NCBI RefSeq assembly: GCF_007655255.1
Contig: NZ_VMYE01000003.1
Location: 186,001-250,000 of the forward strand
Length of the DNA: 64,000 nt
Direction: 5' to 3'
Source: Extensimonas perlucida
Lineage (GTDB): Bacteria; Pseudomonadota; Gammaproteobacteria; Burkholderiales; Burkholderiaceae_C
Every line of letters begins with the position of its first letter. Positions within the stretch are counted from its first letter, which is position 1. Below the pieces are notes generated by a model. It was not told where the DNA came from. It worked only from the letters and a program-made list of their open reading frames with translations, and did not search any database. Positions 63,815 through 64,000 of the stretch are shown one piece after another. Made by a program: the position numbers and the translations under genes.

Positions 63815-64000
63815 TTAGCGGAAGGTCGAAATCCCCAGCACCTCGCGGCCGATGATCAAGGTCTGAATTTCGGTCGTGCCCTCGGGGATCATGCCGCCGC
63901 GCGTGTCGCGGAAGATGCGCTCGATCGGCAAATCTTCGCTGTAGCCCGAGCCGCCGTGCACCTGCAGCGCCATGCTCGCCACCTCGTGCGCGGCCTCGGC
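63815..64000 (-). CDS. Acyl-CoA dehydrogenase (5' end outside the window)
   Basis: Only the C-terminal 61 codons lie inside the window. The segment AHEVASMALQVHGGSGYSEDLPIERIFRDTRGGMIPEGTTEIQ ends in GREVLGISTFR and a stop at 63815. That is the classic C-terminal signature of acyl-CoA dehydrogenases. It belongs to the same minus-strand cluster, 24 bases ahead of the ligase start. Size and start are outside the view. Confidence 0.85.
   Translation of the reverse strand, partial: AEAAHEVASMALQVHGGSGYSEDLPIERIFRDTRGGMIPEGTTEIQTLIIGREVLGISTFR

Overview
The window is about 64 kb of high-GC chromosomal DNA from a betaproteobacterium, most likely a member of the Comamonadaceae (Burkholderiales). 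Evidence is gene order and protein type: ffh / cytochrome c assembly protein / pilS-pilR / ampD, a lysine-alanine histone H1-like protein, accB-accC-prmA-DUF3426-pfkB, divergent gatCAB and mreBCD-mrdA, and short intergenic repeats of a style I associate with this family. The species cannot be named from the sequence alone. No rRNA, tRNA or CRISPR array was found.

Layout. 1-4.2 kb: lipopolysaccharide glycosyltransferase and O-antigen ligase, a zinc-finger protein, ilvE. 4.3-11.5 kb: LysE-type exporter, ffh, cytochrome c assembly protein, the PilS/PilR two-component pair, ampD. 11.5-16.5 kb: class Ia ribonucleotide reductase nrdA-nrdB behind paired NrdR-like boxes, then a histone H1-like gene built from 14 repeats of 21 bp. 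16.5-23.1 kb (minus): PfkB kinase, DUF3426, prmA, accC, accB, a TlpA-like thioredoxin and a conserved unknown. 23.2-29.8 kb: mpl, metallo-hydrolase, GspE-like ATPase, xth, pyrE, DUF4124. 29.8-38.1 kb: gatCAB and the divergent mreBCD-mrdA cell-shape operon. 38.1-44.9 kb: DMT transporter, IS30 remnant, TauE, amtB behind a sigma-54-type promoter, purB, a GST, and a candidate small RNA. 44.9-54.3 kb: 2Fe-2S protein, hydrolase, dacA, two more GSTs, an MFS transporter, a PAS-GGDEF-EAL protein and a periplasmic binding protein. 54.3-64 kb (minus): an acyl-CoA catabolic cluster (thioesterase, three acyl-CoA dehydrogenases, binding protein, enoyl-CoA hydratase, CaiB/BaiF CoA-transferase, citryl-CoA lyase-like protein, MaoC, acyl-CoA ligase). 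It looks like one pathway for an organic acid, but the substrate cannot be read from sequence.

The genes are mostly housekeeping; the novelty is between and inside them. Family A is a 161-bp element with terminal inverted repeats and CTAG at each end (three full copies and one truncated copy). One copy sits in frame inside mpl and another abuts the O-antigen ligase start codon. Family B is a 77-bp element with 12-bp perfect inverted ends (two copies). Family C is a short degenerate hairpin repeat at gene ends, which in two places supplies the stop codon. A 149-bp imperfect palindrome lies beside one family A copy. On the minus strand near 44.6-44.7 kb a small-RNA-like structure carries a CCTCCTCCC-type anti-Shine-Dalgarno loop and ends in a T-run; I consider it the best candidate for an undescribed regulator here.
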